NCBI RefSeq assembly: GCF_009882985.1
Contig: NZ_WTUZ01000033.1
Location: 1-38,851 of the forward strand
Reading direction: 5' to 3'
Length of the DNA: 38,851 bases
Origin: Paenibacillus silvestris
GTDB lineage: Bacteria > Bacillota > Bacilli > Paenibacillales > NBRC-103111
The position numbers were made by a program, and so were the translations under genes. The notes beneath the pieces are model-generated. The model did no database searches and was not told where the DNA came from. It worked only from the letters and a program-made list of their open reading frames with translations. Below are positions 15,031-23,849 of this stretch, piece after piece; position 1 is the stretch's first letter; each line of letters opens with the position of its first letter.

Positions 15031-15411
15031 TTAAATCCATGCCTTCAGGCCGATTTGTTTAATAAATTCTTCTCTGGACTGCACTTCTTTGTCCCGCTCT
15101 ATTTCCGGCTCTGAGCTTTCCTCGCCGTTCATCACTCTTCGGAATAATTCCTCATTCCTTGTGGCCAGTGCAAAATCAATCAACGCTTCTTTCTCGACGC
15201 GAGCCGCTTCCTCATGAAGAAGCACTTCTTCTAACTCTATATCCAGTGCAGGCACATAATAGTGCTTATTATCTTTGGGTACACGAATGACGTAATCGAA
15301 AATATTATCGTTATTCCTGTCGTAAGCAATGATATATCCATACCCGCCAATCGGCAGATTTTGTTCTAAACTGTCCCCTATGACGATGACTCTTTCACCA
15401 AGTCGAAGCAT
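15031..15411 (-). CDS. Conserved-looking hypothetical protein, 126 aa
   Basis: I do not recognise this family with confidence. The N-terminal half (1-58) looks like a small beta barrel (LRLGERVIVIGDSL, GGYGYIIAYDR, YVIRVPKDNKHYYVPALDI), similar in pattern to SH3/KOW-type folds. The second half (60-126) is a charged, probably helical stretch (EEVLLHEEAARVEKEALIDFAL, split here as two motifs) ending in EEFIKQIGLKAWI. No signal peptide or membrane segment, so cytoplasmic. It is a single-gene unit with its own terminator, between the TetR operon and a divergent DUF3817 gene. ATG start. It may be an RNA- or protein-binding adaptor, but no function is claimed. Confidence 0.65.
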   Translation of the reverse strand: MLRLGERVIVIGDSLEQNLPIGGYGYIIAYDRNNDNIFDYVIRVPKDNKHYYVPALDIELEEVLLHEEAARVEKEALIDFALATRNEELFRRVMNGEESSEPEIERDKEVQSREEFIKQIGLKAWI

Positions 15412-15577
15412 CTGATTTTCCCCCTACCTCTATGAAGCTATTATTAAGCTATTCCTACTATCCTACTAAAAAAACTAGGTTGTGTCCAATTGATACGCAT
15501 TGTTCATACTCCCTACACATTTCTGGTGTAAAATAAGTGAGATTATATAAATCTTACGTCTAAAGGAGCTGTACATA

Positions 15578-15862
15578 TTGCTAAAACAATCACTAAACAC
15601 CTTGCGCTATGTTGGAAGGGTTGAAGGCATTTCTTTTCTAATTTTATTAGGCATTGCTATGCCGCTTAAATACACATTCGACCTTCCGCAGGCCGTAAGG
15701 TTTGTGGGGATGGCTCACGGATTTTTCTTCGTACTCTATCTGTTGTCCATTGCTTGGGTCACATACCTGCACCGCTGGTCAATTTGGCGAGTTTTGGGAG
15801 CTTTTCTTGCCGCCTTCATTCCTTTTGGTCCATTTATTCTGGAGCGCCGAATTTCAAAATAA
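15578..15862 (+). CDS. DUF3817 family small membrane protein
   Basis: 94 residues from a TTG start with AAAGGAG 9 nt upstream. Three membrane helices can be seen: VEGISFLILLGIAMPLKY (about 15-32), VGMAHGFFFVLYLLSIAWVTY (about 43-63, split across a Gly-His pair) and WRVLGAFLAAFIPFGPFIL (about 70-88). The pattern RVEGISFLILL, then AHGFFFVLYL, then PFGPFILERR matches the DUF3817 family of integral membrane proteins, whose role is unknown. The MATE gene follows after 67 bp on the same strand and may be cotranscribed. Confidence 0.82.
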   Translation: MLKQSLNTLRYVGRVEGISFLILLGIAMPLKYTFDLPQAVRFVGMAHGFFFVLYLLSIAWVTYLHRWSIWRVLGAFLAAFIPFGPFILERRISK

Positions 15863-15929
15863 AGAAAGGAACTCCTAAAGTAAAAAAGAATTACATAACA
15901 ATGCACGTCAAAATCAGCAGGAGGCTAAC

Positions 15930-17327
15930 ATGCGCGGAAACGGGGACACCCCAGCAAAAGCACGACCCTCTCTAACGGAAGGCCCGATTGCCAAAACATT
16001 AATTTTATTTTCATTACCAATTCTATTAGGCAACGTGCTTCAGACACTTAACGGCTCTATCAATGCCGTGTGGATCGGCAAGTATCTCGGTGAAGGCGGT
16101 CTCGCGGCGACATCGAATGCCAACATCATCATGTTCTTTTTAATCAGCTCGATCTTCGGGTTTGCGATGGCTGCCGTTATTTTAATTGGTCAAAATCTCG
16201 GTGCGAAAAAAACGCACGAAGCCAAGAAAGTCGTCGGCACAAGTACCGTCTTCTTTTTTATTCTTTCTATTCTTGTTGCCGCGTTCGGATTACTATTTTC
16301 CTCAACCATTCTTACCTGGATGAACACACCGCCGGATGTGAAGGACCTCGCGGTTGTCTATACACGAATTTTGTTTGCTGGCGTTCCGTTTATGTTTGGA
16401 TTCAACCTGATCATGGCCATATTACGAGGCTCTGGTGATGCCAAAACACCATTTTATTTCTTGCTTTTATCCGCGATATTGGACGTCATCCTGAATCCAC
16501 TCTTAATTGACGGGATCGGGCCTTTTCCGAAAATGGGCATTGCCGGCTCAGCGGTTGCCACCTTTATTGCGCAATTGATCAGCTTCGTGCTGCTCATTCT
16601 ATATTTGTATCGCAAAAAATATTTTCTGCGGATTACCAAAGAAGATCTCCCGCTCCTGCGCATCAACTGGACGATTATTCGCACCTTAATTCAAAAAGGG
16701 GTGCCCATGGGTTTAAACATGGTCGTCGTTTCTATCAGCAATCTGTTGCTCGTTCATCTCGTAAATTCGTATGGATCTGAATCGACGGCTGCGTTTGGAG
16801 TCGCCATGCAAATATCCAGTTATGTGCAAATGCCGGCGATGGCGATCGGCGGAGCCGTTACTTCCATGGCCGCACAGAACATCGGCGCAGGCTTATGGGG
16901 CCGAGTGAACCGCATTACGTGGACCGGTGTAGCCGTCAATATTTTGATGACGGGCCTAATCGTCGTTGTGTTGACGTTGTTCAACCGAGAAGTCGTCTCG
17001 CTGTTCCTTCCGCCGGAAGGGTCCGCGATTGCACTCGGGGTTCACATCAATAATTTAACGTTGTGGTCGTTTATTATTTTCGGCGTATTTAATGTTGTGG
17101 CAGGCGTCGTTCGTTCCGCCGGTTCCGTCGTATTCCCGCTCGTAGTGGCGTTCATCGCACTGCTGCTGGTGCGAATCCCGCTCGCCACGGTGCTCTCCCA
17201 CAAATACGGCTTTGATGTGATTTGGTGGAGCTTCCCCGTCAGCTTCACTGTTGCTATGACGCTGAATGTGATTTACTATCAGCTCGGTAAATGGAGACAA
17301 GCTAGAATGATTCCGGCTAAAGCTTAG
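15930..17327 (+). CDS. MATE family efflux transporter
   Basis: 465 residues with about twelve membrane helices in two similar halves. MATE signatures are present: LFSLPILLGNVLQTLNGSINAVWIG near residue 29 (seen as LPILLGNVLQ and INAVWIGKYLG), GQNLGAKKTHEAKKVV near 88, and in the second half GGAVTSMAAQNIGAG near 308. MATE proteins export cationic drugs or metabolites using a sodium or proton gradient. The substrate is not evident. ATG start with AGGAGG 5 nt upstream. It follows the DUF3817 gene and ends at a strong two-way terminator. Confidence 0.95.
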   Translation: MRGNGDTPAKARPSLTEGPIAKTLILFSLPILLGNVLQTLNGSINAVWIGKYLGEGGLAATSNANIIMFFLISSIFGFAMAAVILIGQNLGAKKTHEAKKVVGTSTVFFFILSILVAAFGLLFSSTILTWMNTPPDVKDLAVVYTRILFAGVPFMFGFNLIMAILRGSGDAKTPFYFLLLSAILDVILNPLLIDGIGPFPKMGIAGSAVATFIAQLISFVLLILYLYRKKYFLRITKEDLPLLRINWTIIRTLIQKGVPMGLNMVVVSISNLLLVHLVNSYGSESTAAFGVAMQISSYVQMPAMAIGGAVTSMAAQNIGAGLWGRVNRITWTGVAVNILMTGLIVVVLTLFNREVVSLFLPPEGSAIALGVHINNLTLWSFIIFGVFNVVAGVVRSAGSVVFPLVVAFIALLLVRIPLATVLSHKYGFDVIWWSFPVSFTVAMTLNVIYYQLGKWRQARMIPAKA

Positions 17328-17333
17328 TATACA

Positions 17334-17380
17334 AAAGAGACTATCCCAGGTCATCGCGGACCTTACGGGATAGTCTCTTT
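17334..17380. terminator. Bidirectional terminator between MATE and YhcH-family genes
   Basis: AAAGAGACTATCCC and GGGATAGTCTCTTT form a perfect 14 bp stem. The loop can pair further (AGGTC and GGACCT). It sits 7 bp past the MATE stop and 9 bp from the stop of the opposing gene. Confidence 0.93.
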
Positions 17381-17388
17381 GCTATATT

Positions 17389-17880
17389 TTAAAGCTGAAG
17401 CAAATCTTTATGTACTTTCACGACGATCTTCTTGTTGGCACTTGCCTCCGTGATGGAGCAGTTCGGACGGTGAATATCCGAAGGGAAGCACACTGCGAAC
17501 ATGCCTGGCTTCAATAATATGCCTGTCTCAAGCTGGGCAGGATCCGTTTCATAAAAAGCGACATCATGCGTATCGAATTTGTTATCGATGACTTTAGCAT
17601 CCGGATGCAGCTTATAGAAACAAAGCTTCTCTTCGCCGCTAACAAGGAACTGTATATCCGTGTACACAACGTGAGACTCTGGCAATTGCTCTTCAGCTGG
17701 ACGAGTGACAACCTCCTGCACATTAGCAAACATGAGGACACCATTATCTCCCTCCAAATCGTATCTGCCTGCTTCCATCTCGCTCAGATGACGGTTCACA
17801 ATGTAATCGATCCCCCGACCTATGGCCGCGGGCCACAGATGACGTTCTTGTTCAAAATGCTTCAAATCGCTAATAATCAT
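17389..17880 (-). CDS. YhcH/YjgK/YiaL family protein
   Basis: 163 residues matching the YhcH/YjgK/YiaL (DUF386) family of cupin-fold sugar-related proteins. Typical stretches: GRYDLEGDNGVLMFANVQE (38-56), LPESHVVYTDIQFLVSGEE (66-84) and LKPGMFAVCFPSDIHRPNC (122-140), with His70-type and His137-type metal ligands and the Asp/Glu near them. Members are often found with sialic acid or other sugar-acid genes and may act as sugar anomerases or lyase partners; the exact role here is unknown. ATG start. It is a single-gene unit beside the pentose-phosphate genes. Confidence 0.85.
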   Translation of the reverse strand: MIISDLKHFEQERHLWPAAIGRGIDYIVNRHLSEMEAGRYDLEGDNGVLMFANVQEVVTRPAEEQLPESHVVYTDIQFLVSGEEKLCFYKLHPDAKVIDNKFDTHDVAFYETDPAQLETGILLKPGMFAVCFPSDIHRPNCSITEASANKKIVVKVHKDLLQL

Positions 17881-17945
17881 TTGAACTCTCCCCTTCTATC
17901 ACATGAAATAGAGTAGAATGCCTATAAATACTATAGCCTATAACG

Positions 17946-17980
17946 AGAAAAAAGACTCGCTTTATACAAAGCGAATCTTT
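17946..17980 (-). terminator. Terminator of the tkt-tal operon
   Basis: On the minus strand AAAGATTCGCTTT, a short loop, and AAAGCGAGTCTTTTTT form a 13 bp stem (one G-T pair) with a T run. It lies 15 bp past the transaldolase stop. Confidence 0.92.
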
Positions 17981-17994
17981 GGACTCTAAAGCTA

Positions 17995-18651
17995 TTAGAA
18001 CGTTTTTTGGTTCGCGCCTTCCCAATCGGCCAAGAACTTCTCAATACCCGCATCTGTAAGCGGATGTTTGCTCATGGACTCGATGACTTTGTAAGGCACC
18101 GTTGCGATATGTGACCCTGCAAGCGCAGCTTCAATCACGTGTGCGGAGTGACGAACGCTAGCAGAGATAATTTCGGATTTGATGTTATGCACTTGGAAAA
18201 TTTGGCTGATTTCCTTAATCAGGTTCATCCCGACTTGGTTAATATCGTCCAAACGCCCGATAAATGGTGAAACATAGGTTGCACCTGCACGAGCAGCTAA
18301 CAGAGCTTGCGTGGAAGAGAAGATCAAAGTGACATTCGTCGGAATCCCAAGGGATCTGAACACGCTAGTCGCTTGAAGACCATCTAGCGTCATTGGCAGC
18401 TTGATAACAATGTTCGGGCTAATTTTAGCCAATTTCTTACCTTGCTCGACCATTTCTTCTGCTTTCAAGGAAACAACTTCTGCGCTAATTGGAACATCGC
18501 CTACGATAGAAACGATTTCTTGTACAGTTTCGAAGAAATCTCTGCCTTCTTTGGCAATAAGGGAAGGATTTGTCGTTACCCCTGCAACAACACCTAACGC
18601 GTGAGCTTTACGAATTTCTTCTACATTGGCTGTGTCGATAAACAATTTCAT
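17995..18651 (-). CDS. tal: Transaldolase (fructose-6-phosphate aldolase/TalC type)
   Basis: 218 residues, the length of the small FSA/TalC subfamily rather than the 315-residue TalB type. Motifs: KLFIDTANVEEI (2-13), GVTTNPSLIAKEGRDF (24-39), the Schiff-base lysine Lys84 in NIVIKLPMT, and GATYVSPFIGRLDD (about 123-136). It exchanges a dihydroxyacetone unit between sedoheptulose-7-phosphate and glyceraldehyde-3-phosphate in the pentose phosphate pathway; FSA activity is possible and cannot be told apart by eye. It lies 31 bp after tkt on the same strand, so the two enzymes of the non-oxidative branch are cotranscribed. Confidence 0.93.
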   Translation of the reverse strand: MKLFIDTANVEEIRKAHALGVVAGVTTNPSLIAKEGRDFFETVQEIVSIVGDVPISAEVVSLKAEEMVEQGKKLAKISPNIVIKLPMTLDGLQATSVFRSLGIPTNVTLIFSSTQALLAARAGATYVSPFIGRLDDINQVGMNLIKEISQIFQVHNIKSEIISASVRHSAHVIEAALAGSHIATVPYKVIESMSKHPLTDAGIEKFLADWEGANQKTF

Positions 18652-18682
18652 AGTGTATCCCTACCTTTTCTCCCGTTTTGGG

Positions 18683-20713
18683 TCAATCTTGGAAATACTT
18701 CTGTCTAATTTGTTGTACGATTGCTTCTGCGGTAAAACCATATTCACGAATTACGCGATCTGCCTTCGCGGATGCTCCGAACTTCCGAATACCCACGACA
18801 AAACCTTCGCCACCCGTAATCTCTTCCCATCCAGCAGGATATGCCATCTCAATGACGACATTTGCTTTCACTTTCGGATTAAGTACCGCCTGCTGCACGT
18901 CCAAAGATTGCTGCTCAAACAGCTCACGGCTTGGCATGGAAATGACATTTGCTCCAATTCCATATTGCGCCAACTGCTTCTTCACGTCAAGTGCTAAGGT
19001 AACTTCAGAGCCAGTCGCAACGAGCTGAACATCAGGCACAGCTCCAGGAGCAGCCTCTGCCAGGACATAAGCGCCTTGCCCGATATGAGCATAAGCAAGC
19101 TTGTCTGTGCCAGGCAGCACCGGCAAGTTCTGACGGGACAGCGCGAATACGAATGGTCCTTCCTGCGCTTGCAGGACATACTCCCAAGCCGCAGCCGTTT
19201 CATTCGCGTCCGCAGGACGGAACAACGTCAGATCCGGAATCATCCGCAAGGATGGGATCTGCTCAATCGGTTGGTGCGTCGGGCCGTCCTCGCCGACAGC
19301 AATACTGTCGTGCGTGAAGACGTACGCCACAGGAAGCTTCATCAGCGCGGACAAGCGGATCGCGCCGCGCAAGTAATCGCTGAACACGAGGAACGTGCCA
19401 CCGAAGGCTCGCAAACCACCATGGAGCAGCATGCCGTTCAGTGCTGAACCCATCGCGAATTCCCGAACGCCGAACCAGAAGTTGCGGCCGCTGTAATTCG
19501 TGGCGCTGAATGCCGCGTCATCGTTCAGCATGGTGAAGTTGGAGCTCGCTAGATCGGCAGAACCGCCGACTAATTGAGGAACCCGCTTCGCTAGGCCGTT
19601 GAGCACTTTACCGGACGCGGTACGCGTAGAGATCGCGCCGCTCTCTGGTGTAAAGCGCGGCACATCGGCATTCCAATCAGCCGGGAGCGTACCACTGCTT
19701 GCGAGCTCGAACTGCTTAGCGAGCTCAGGATAAGCAGCCTGGTAGCTGTTCCACAGCTGCTCCCAGCTGTTCTGAGCCTTGCCGCCCAATTCCTTGTAGT
19801 GGGCGAAATGCTCGTACACTTCAGCCGGTACGTAGAAATCCGGCTCAAGCGGCCAACCCAGCGCCTGCTTCGTCAGGAGCAGCTCATCTTTGCCAAGCGG
19901 TGAGCCATGCGTACCGCCGTGGCCGCCTTTGCCTGCTTTGTTCGGTGAGCCGTAACCGATCGTTGTTTTGATCTCAATCAGCGTCGGGCGGCTTGTATCA
20001 GCCTTACCTTCTGCGATCGCTGCGGAAATCGCTTCGATATTATTTTGCTCTTCCACGCGCAAGTATTGCCAGCCATACGATTCTATTCGTGTACGAACGT
20101 TCTCGGAGAACGACATGTTCAAATCTCCGTCAAGTGAAATGTCGTTAGAATCATAAAGCACGATTAGTTTACCCAATTTTAAATGACCTGCTAAGGAAGC
20201 AGCCTCTGAGGAAACACCTTCCATCAAATCGCCGTCACCACAAATGGCATACGTATAATGATCAACAATCGGGAAGTTCGGTTTGTTATATACGGCAGCT
20301 TGATGCGCTTCAGCCATTGCCATACCAACTGCCATTGCCACACCTTGACCAAGTGGCCCTGTAGTAGCTTCTACACCAACTGTGTGACCATATTCTGGAT
20401 GTCCTGGCGTAAGGCTTCCCCATTGACGGAATTTTTTGATATCGTCCAAAGTTAGACCATACCCGCTCAAGTGCAGCAGGCTGTACAACAGCATTGAGCC
20501 GTGTCCCGCGGAAAGTACGAATCGGTCGCGGTCTACCCATTTGGCATCGGCAGGATTATGTTTGAGGTGCTGTGTCCATAGCGCGTACGCCATTGGAGCG
20601 GCACCCATCGGCATGCCGGGATGGCCCATTGCGGCTTTCTCGACAGCGTCAATCGTGAGTGTGCGAATGGCGTTGATGCTTAACTCTTCAATACCAACAG
20701 TTGTCTGTTTCAA
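18683..20713 (-). CDS. tkt: Transketolase
   Basis: 676 residues, normal for bacterial transketolase. It moves a two-carbon unit between sugar phosphates using thiamine diphosphate. Seen: N-terminal MGHPGMPMGAAP (29-40), LSAGHGSMLLYSLLHL (67-82), the ThDP/magnesium motif GDGDLMEG (159-166), GSPNKAGKGGHGG with the flap histidine (about 255-267), and the pyrimidine domain LPVAYVFTHDSIAVGEDGP (about 454-472, catalytic Glu before it). TTG start with GGAGGG 6 nt upstream. A -10 TATAAT at 20758-20763 marks a likely promoter with a weak -35. Operon with the transaldolase. Confidence 0.97.
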   Translation of the reverse strand: MKQTTVGIEELSINAIRTLTIDAVEKAAMGHPGMPMGAAPMAYALWTQHLKHNPADAKWVDRDRFVLSAGHGSMLLYSLLHLSGYGLTLDDIKKFRQWGSLTPGHPEYGHTVGVEATTGPLGQGVAMAVGMAMAEAHQAAVYNKPNFPIVDHYTYAICGDGDLMEGVSSEAASLAGHLKLGKLIVLYDSNDISLDGDLNMSFSENVRTRIESYGWQYLRVEEQNNIEAISAAIAEGKADTSRPTLIEIKTTIGYGSPNKAGKGGHGGTHGSPLGKDELLLTKQALGWPLEPDFYVPAEVYEHFAHYKELGGKAQNSWEQLWNSYQAAYPELAKQFELASSGTLPADWNADVPRFTPESGAISTRTASGKVLNGLAKRVPQLVGGSADLASSNFTMLNDDAAFSATNYSGRNFWFGVREFAMGSALNGMLLHGGLRAFGGTFLVFSDYLRGAIRLSALMKLPVAYVFTHDSIAVGEDGPTHQPIEQIPSLRMIPDLTLFRPADANETAAAWEYVLQAQEGPFVFALSRQNLPVLPGTDKLAYAHIGQGAYVLAEAAPGAVPDVQLVATGSEVTLALDVKKQLAQYGIGANVISMPSRELFEQQSLDVQQAVLNPKVKANVVIEMAYPAGWEEITGGEGFVVGIRKFGASAKADRVIREYGFTAEAIVQQIRQKYFQD

Positions 20714-20757
20714 CAGTATCCCTCCATCTATTTCTTGTGTGCTGCTGCTATATCTCT

Positions 20758-20763
20758 ATTATA
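20758..20763 (-). promoter_or_regulatory. Probable -10 box of the tkt-tal promoter
   Basis: A consensus TATAAT on the minus strand, 45 bp before the tkt start. The position for a -35, 17 bp upstream, is only a T run (781-786 of this block), so the promoter may rely on AT-rich upstream sequence or an activator. Confidence 0.45.
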
Positions 20764-20853
20764 AGGATAGTCGGAGCATTAAAAAAATCGATAGTTTCGA
20801 TACTTGCTATAGATGCGGTCTATATGTAAAACTATAAGCTGAATTAAAAGCAA

Positions 20854-20893
20854 AAGGCACGCCTACCTGCATGCATACAGGTCAGCGCGCCTT
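20854..20893 (-). terminator. Terminator of the sugar-oxidation operon
   Basis: On the minus strand AAGGC-GCGCTGACCTG and CAGGTAGGCGTGCCTT form an imperfect long hairpin around ATGCAT, followed by TTTTGCTTTT. It lies 6 bp past the dehydrogenase stop. Confidence 0.75.
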
Positions 20894-20898
20894 CTTAT

Positions 20899-21912
20899 TT
20901 ACAAACAGACGATCGCTTTAATCACCTTTGACTCTGGTTTGAGCCAAGTCTCAAACTGGCCGATCATGTCCTCGAAATCAGCGCGATGTGTGATATAGCT
21001 CTCAATGTCGATGACGCCACTACGCAGCGCTTCACGCACCGTATCGAAATCTTCCATCGTTGCATTACGGCTGCCCATCAGCGTCAGCTCCCGCTTGTGA
21101 AATTCGGGATCATGGAAGCTAATATCCGCCTTCACGAGGCCAACGTACACGAGCTTGCCGCTGTGCGCGACAAGTCCGAAGGCGTCCGTCATGGACCGCG
21201 CATTCCCGGTCGCATCGAAGACAACGGTCGGCATATCGCCATTCGTGAGCTCTGCCAGCTGCTCCTTCGGCTGCTGCAGCGCATTCACGGTATGATCGAC
21301 GCCTGCCCATTTGCGGCAAAACGCTAACCGCTCATCATTGATATCCATGGCGATGACGGTTGCGCCAAACTGCTTCGCAAGAACCATGACACCAAGCCCG
21401 ATCGGCCCTGCGCCAATGACGAGTACCGTTTCGCCGGCACGAAGCCCTGATCTCCGCACAGCGTGAGCACCGATGCTAAGCGGCTCCAACATAGCTGCTT
21501 CATCCAGCGACAACCCATCGGTTTTAATGAGATGGCTGACAGGTATGGCAATCAGCTCTCTCATTCCTCCATCCGTATGAACGCCTAGCACTTTCATATC
21601 GGTGCAACAGTTCGTATTCCCATTGCGACAAGCTATACATGTCCCGCAGTGCATATAAGGGACGATACTGACTTGATCACCAGCCTGCAGTCCCGTTACG
21701 CCTTCGCCAATTTCCTCAATATATCCAGAGAGTTCATGACCTAATACGCGCGGGTAGCTGAAAAATGGCTGATTTCCTTTGTAGGCGTGCAAATCCGTCC
21801 CACAGATCCCGATTCTTTTGATACGAACAATGGCTTCCCCTGCTTTGACAACAGGCTCCTGCATCTCTACTAATTTAAACTGCTCAATCTGTTCACATAC
21901 GATCGCTTTCAA
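20899..21912 (-). CDS. Zinc-dependent alcohol/sugar dehydrogenase (MDR family)
   Basis: The start is TTG 21912 (MKAIVCEQIEQFK) with GGAGGG 6 nt upstream, giving 337 residues. Catalytic zinc ligands are Cys37 (GICGTDLH) and His59-Glu60 (VLGHE). The structural zinc cysteines lie in HCGTCIACRNGNTNCC (about 88-103). A Rossmann motif GAGPIGLG near 165 binds NAD(P). It resembles the sorbitol/threonine dehydrogenase branch. In this operon it probably oxidises a sugar acid or sugar alcohol made from the same substrate as the aldo-keto reductase product, perhaps a deoxyhexose such as L-fucose; this is inference. It begins 13 bp after the aldo-keto reductase gene. Confidence 0.88.
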   Translation of the reverse strand: MKAIVCEQIEQFKLVEMQEPVVKAGEAIVRIKRIGICGTDLHAYKGNQPFFSYPRVLGHELSGYIEEIGEGVTGLQAGDQVSIVPYMHCGTCIACRNGNTNCCTDMKVLGVHTDGGMRELIAIPVSHLIKTDGLSLDEAAMLEPLSIGAHAVRRSGLRAGETVLVIGAGPIGLGVMVLAKQFGATVIAMDINDERLAFCRKWAGVDHTVNALQQPKEQLAELTNGDMPTVVFDATGNARSMTDAFGLVAHSGKLVYVGLVKADISFHDPEFHKRELTLMGSRNATMEDFDTVREALRSGVIDIESYITHRADFEDMIGQFETWLKPESKVIKAIVCL

Positions 21913-21925
21913 GGCGGTCCCTCCT

Positions 21926-22870
21926 TTATACGTTAGCTTTTTCGTTATATTCAGGTCTTCCGCTGACCCATGACTTATTGTGAATCGGTTGCAAAATGTC
22001 CAAAACCTCTTGCAGCAGCTCGGTATCCATCGGCTCATCTGTCCATTGGATGTTCTTCTGAATGTTCTCCGGATTCGCGGTGCTTACCAGCGTCGTTGGA
22101 ATCCGTTCATTCGCTGTCGAATATTGTACGGCTAGCTTCGCGATTTCCACACCTCTGCTTACACAGTATTCCGCCGCCTCCTTGCAGATCCTATGAATAT
22201 CAGGAGGCGCTGGATGCCAAGATGCAGCAGGTCTAGTACTGAGCAGTCCCATGGACAGCGGTGAGGCATTCACCAGCCCGATCCGATGCTGCTCAAGTAG
22301 AGGCACTAAATCCAGCAAAGATGTATCATTTAAGGAATAATGACAATAGGACAATACAGAGTCCAGCTCTTTAATGGCCAGCGATTTCTCAAATACCGTT
22401 AGCGGTAATCCGGCAACGCCAATATAACGGACTTTACCCGATTGCTTCACAGCATCTAGAGCTGCGAAGCCTCCCTCAACAACCTCAACGAAAGCCGCGA
22501 ATTCAATATCATGCAAATATAAAATATCGATATAGTCCGTTTGAAGCCGCTTCAAGCTTTCATCTACGCTTCGAATAATCCGTTCCTTTGAGAAATCGAA
22601 CTCAGTGTCGCCGTAACGCCCCGCCTTTGTCGTCAAAATAAAACGCTCTCTATCCATCTGTGCGATAGCTTTGCCTAATACGGTTTCCGCCTTGGTTATC
22701 CCATAATACGGGGATACATCGATTAGATTAATACCAAGATCAACAGCCGTATGAACAGTCCGGATGCTCTCTTCCTCGTTGGTTTCACGGAAAACAGAGC
22801 CAAGCGAGGAAGCACCGAAACTCAAGACAGAGACATCCAGTCCCGTTTTGCCTAATTTACGATATTTCAT
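21926..22870 (-). CDS. Aldo-keto reductase, likely aldose (L-fucose/L-galactose type) dehydrogenase
   Basis: 314 residues with the aldo-keto reductase tetrad in order: Asp51, Tyr56 (DVSPYYG), Lys82 (FILTTKAGRYGD) and His120 (DILYLHDIEF). N-terminal MKYRKLGKTGLDVSVLSFGA is typical of the branch that includes plant L-galactose and bacterial L-fucose/D-arabinose dehydrogenases, which oxidise an aldose to its 1,5-lactone. That fits a lactonase-like amidohydrolase directly upstream; the stop and ATG of the two genes overlap as ATGA. The actual sugar cannot be settled by eye. Confidence 0.85.
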   Translation of the reverse strand: MKYRKLGKTGLDVSVLSFGASSLGSVFRETNEEESIRTVHTAVDLGINLIDVSPYYGITKAETVLGKAIAQMDRERFILTTKAGRYGDTEFDFSKERIIRSVDESLKRLQTDYIDILYLHDIEFAAFVEVVEGGFAALDAVKQSGKVRYIGVAGLPLTVFEKSLAIKELDSVLSYCHYSLNDTSLLDLVPLLEQHRIGLVNASPLSMGLLSTRPAASWHPAPPDIHRICKEAAEYCVSRGVEIAKLAVQYSTANERIPTTLVSTANPENIQKNIQWTDEPMDTELLQEVLDILQPIHNKSWVSGRPEYNEKANV

Positions 22871-23697
22871 AGCTTATAAAACCCCTTCGCGTTTAGTCCA
22901 AATAGACGATCATCATCGTGCTGCGTCCATGTTTCTGGTAACGAATGGGTCAGTACCTCGACAACATCCTCGTAGCCAGCCGCTAATAAACATACCGGCC
23001 AATCGCTTCCGAACATCACGCGGTCAGTCCCGAATACCTCAAGAATATGCCGGATGTACGAGGTGAAATCTTCTCTCTTCCAGTTGTTGTGATCCGCTTC
23101 TGTCACCATTCCCGAGAGCTTGCAATACACATTAGGATGTTTCGCGATAGCTGCCATCTGGCTCTTCCAAGGTTCAAGAACGCCACCTGCAATCCGCGGC
23201 TTCGCGATATGATCGATGACCGCGCGCAGTCCGGGAACCTGATCCAGCAGCTCGATCACCGGGGCTAATTGATGGGACACAACAAGCAGGTCGACCGGTA
23301 CGTCGTGCTCAGCAAAATATCGCAATGCCTCAATAAAATGAGGCTCCAGAATCCGGTTCGCATCCGGCATTTCTTGAATCATGACGCGAAAGCCTACATA
23401 TTTGGGATGCTTGGAAAAACGTTGATAATGAAGCAGATAGTCCGGATCATTCAGATCAAGCCAACCAACTACGCCTGCTATGGTCTGAGATTCATCACTT
23501 AATGATAGTAGATAAGCCGTTTCTTCCAGCGTCGGCGCCGCTTGCACAACAATCGTAGCATCCAAGTTATGCTTCTGCAGGTGCGGTACTAAGTCGCTTG
23601 GCCCATAATCCCGATACAGGATCGGCAGCTCAGGACCAATCCATCCGTAATCCCCGCGGTCAATTCGCCAATAGTGCTGGTGAGCATCAATTCGCAT
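22867..23697 (-). CDS. Amidohydrolase-family sugar lactonase (L-fucono-1,5-lactonase-like)
   Basis: 276 residues in the COG3618 amidohydrolase group, to which L-fuconolactonases belong. Metal ligands His6 and His8 (MRIDAHQHYW) start the barrel, RAVIDHIAKPRIAGG near 148 has another, and the last Asp is in RVMFGSDWPVCLL near 237. The family hydrolyses a 1,5-lactone of a deoxy sugar acid or a related lactone. First gene of the operon; ATG start with GAAGGAG 6 nt upstream. The next gene begins in the stop. With the downstream aldo-keto reductase and zinc dehydrogenase it sketches an oxidative, non-phosphorylating sugar route, but no dehydratase or aldolase lies here. Confidence 0.83.
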   Translation of the reverse strand: MRIDAHQHYWRIDRGDYGWIGPELPILYRDYGPSDLVPHLQKHNLDATIVVQAAPTLEETAYLLSLSDESQTIAGVVGWLDLNDPDYLLHYQRFSKHPKYVGFRVMIQEMPDANRILEPHFIEALRYFAEHDVPVDLLVVSHQLAPVIELLDQVPGLRAVIDHIAKPRIAGGVLEPWKSQMAAIAKHPNVYCKLSGMVTEADHNNWKREDFTSYIRHILEVFGTDRVMFGSDWPVCLLAAGYEDVVEVLTHSLPETWTQHDDDRLFGLNAKGFYKL

Positions 23698-23724
23698 GGC
23701 GCTTCTCCTTCTTCATGTCCAATA

Positions 23725-23809
23725 TTTGATATCGCTTTCTTTTATTTTAACAGCATTTCTCTACTATAAAATATTGATTTCTAGCACATTTATACGCTTT
23801 TTTGATATC
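23725..23809. promoter_or_regulatory. Divergent regulatory region with paired TTTGATATC
   Basis: Between the amidohydrolase and AraC genes, the 9-mer TTTGATATC occurs twice (23725-23733 and 23801-23809), 76 bp apart and in the same orientation. Spaced same-direction half-sites are usual for AraC-type regulators. Promoter boxes here are weak by eye. Confidence 0.35.
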
Positions 23810-23849
23810 ATGAGAATGAGATGACAAGTGAAAGGAAGGAGCACACAAC

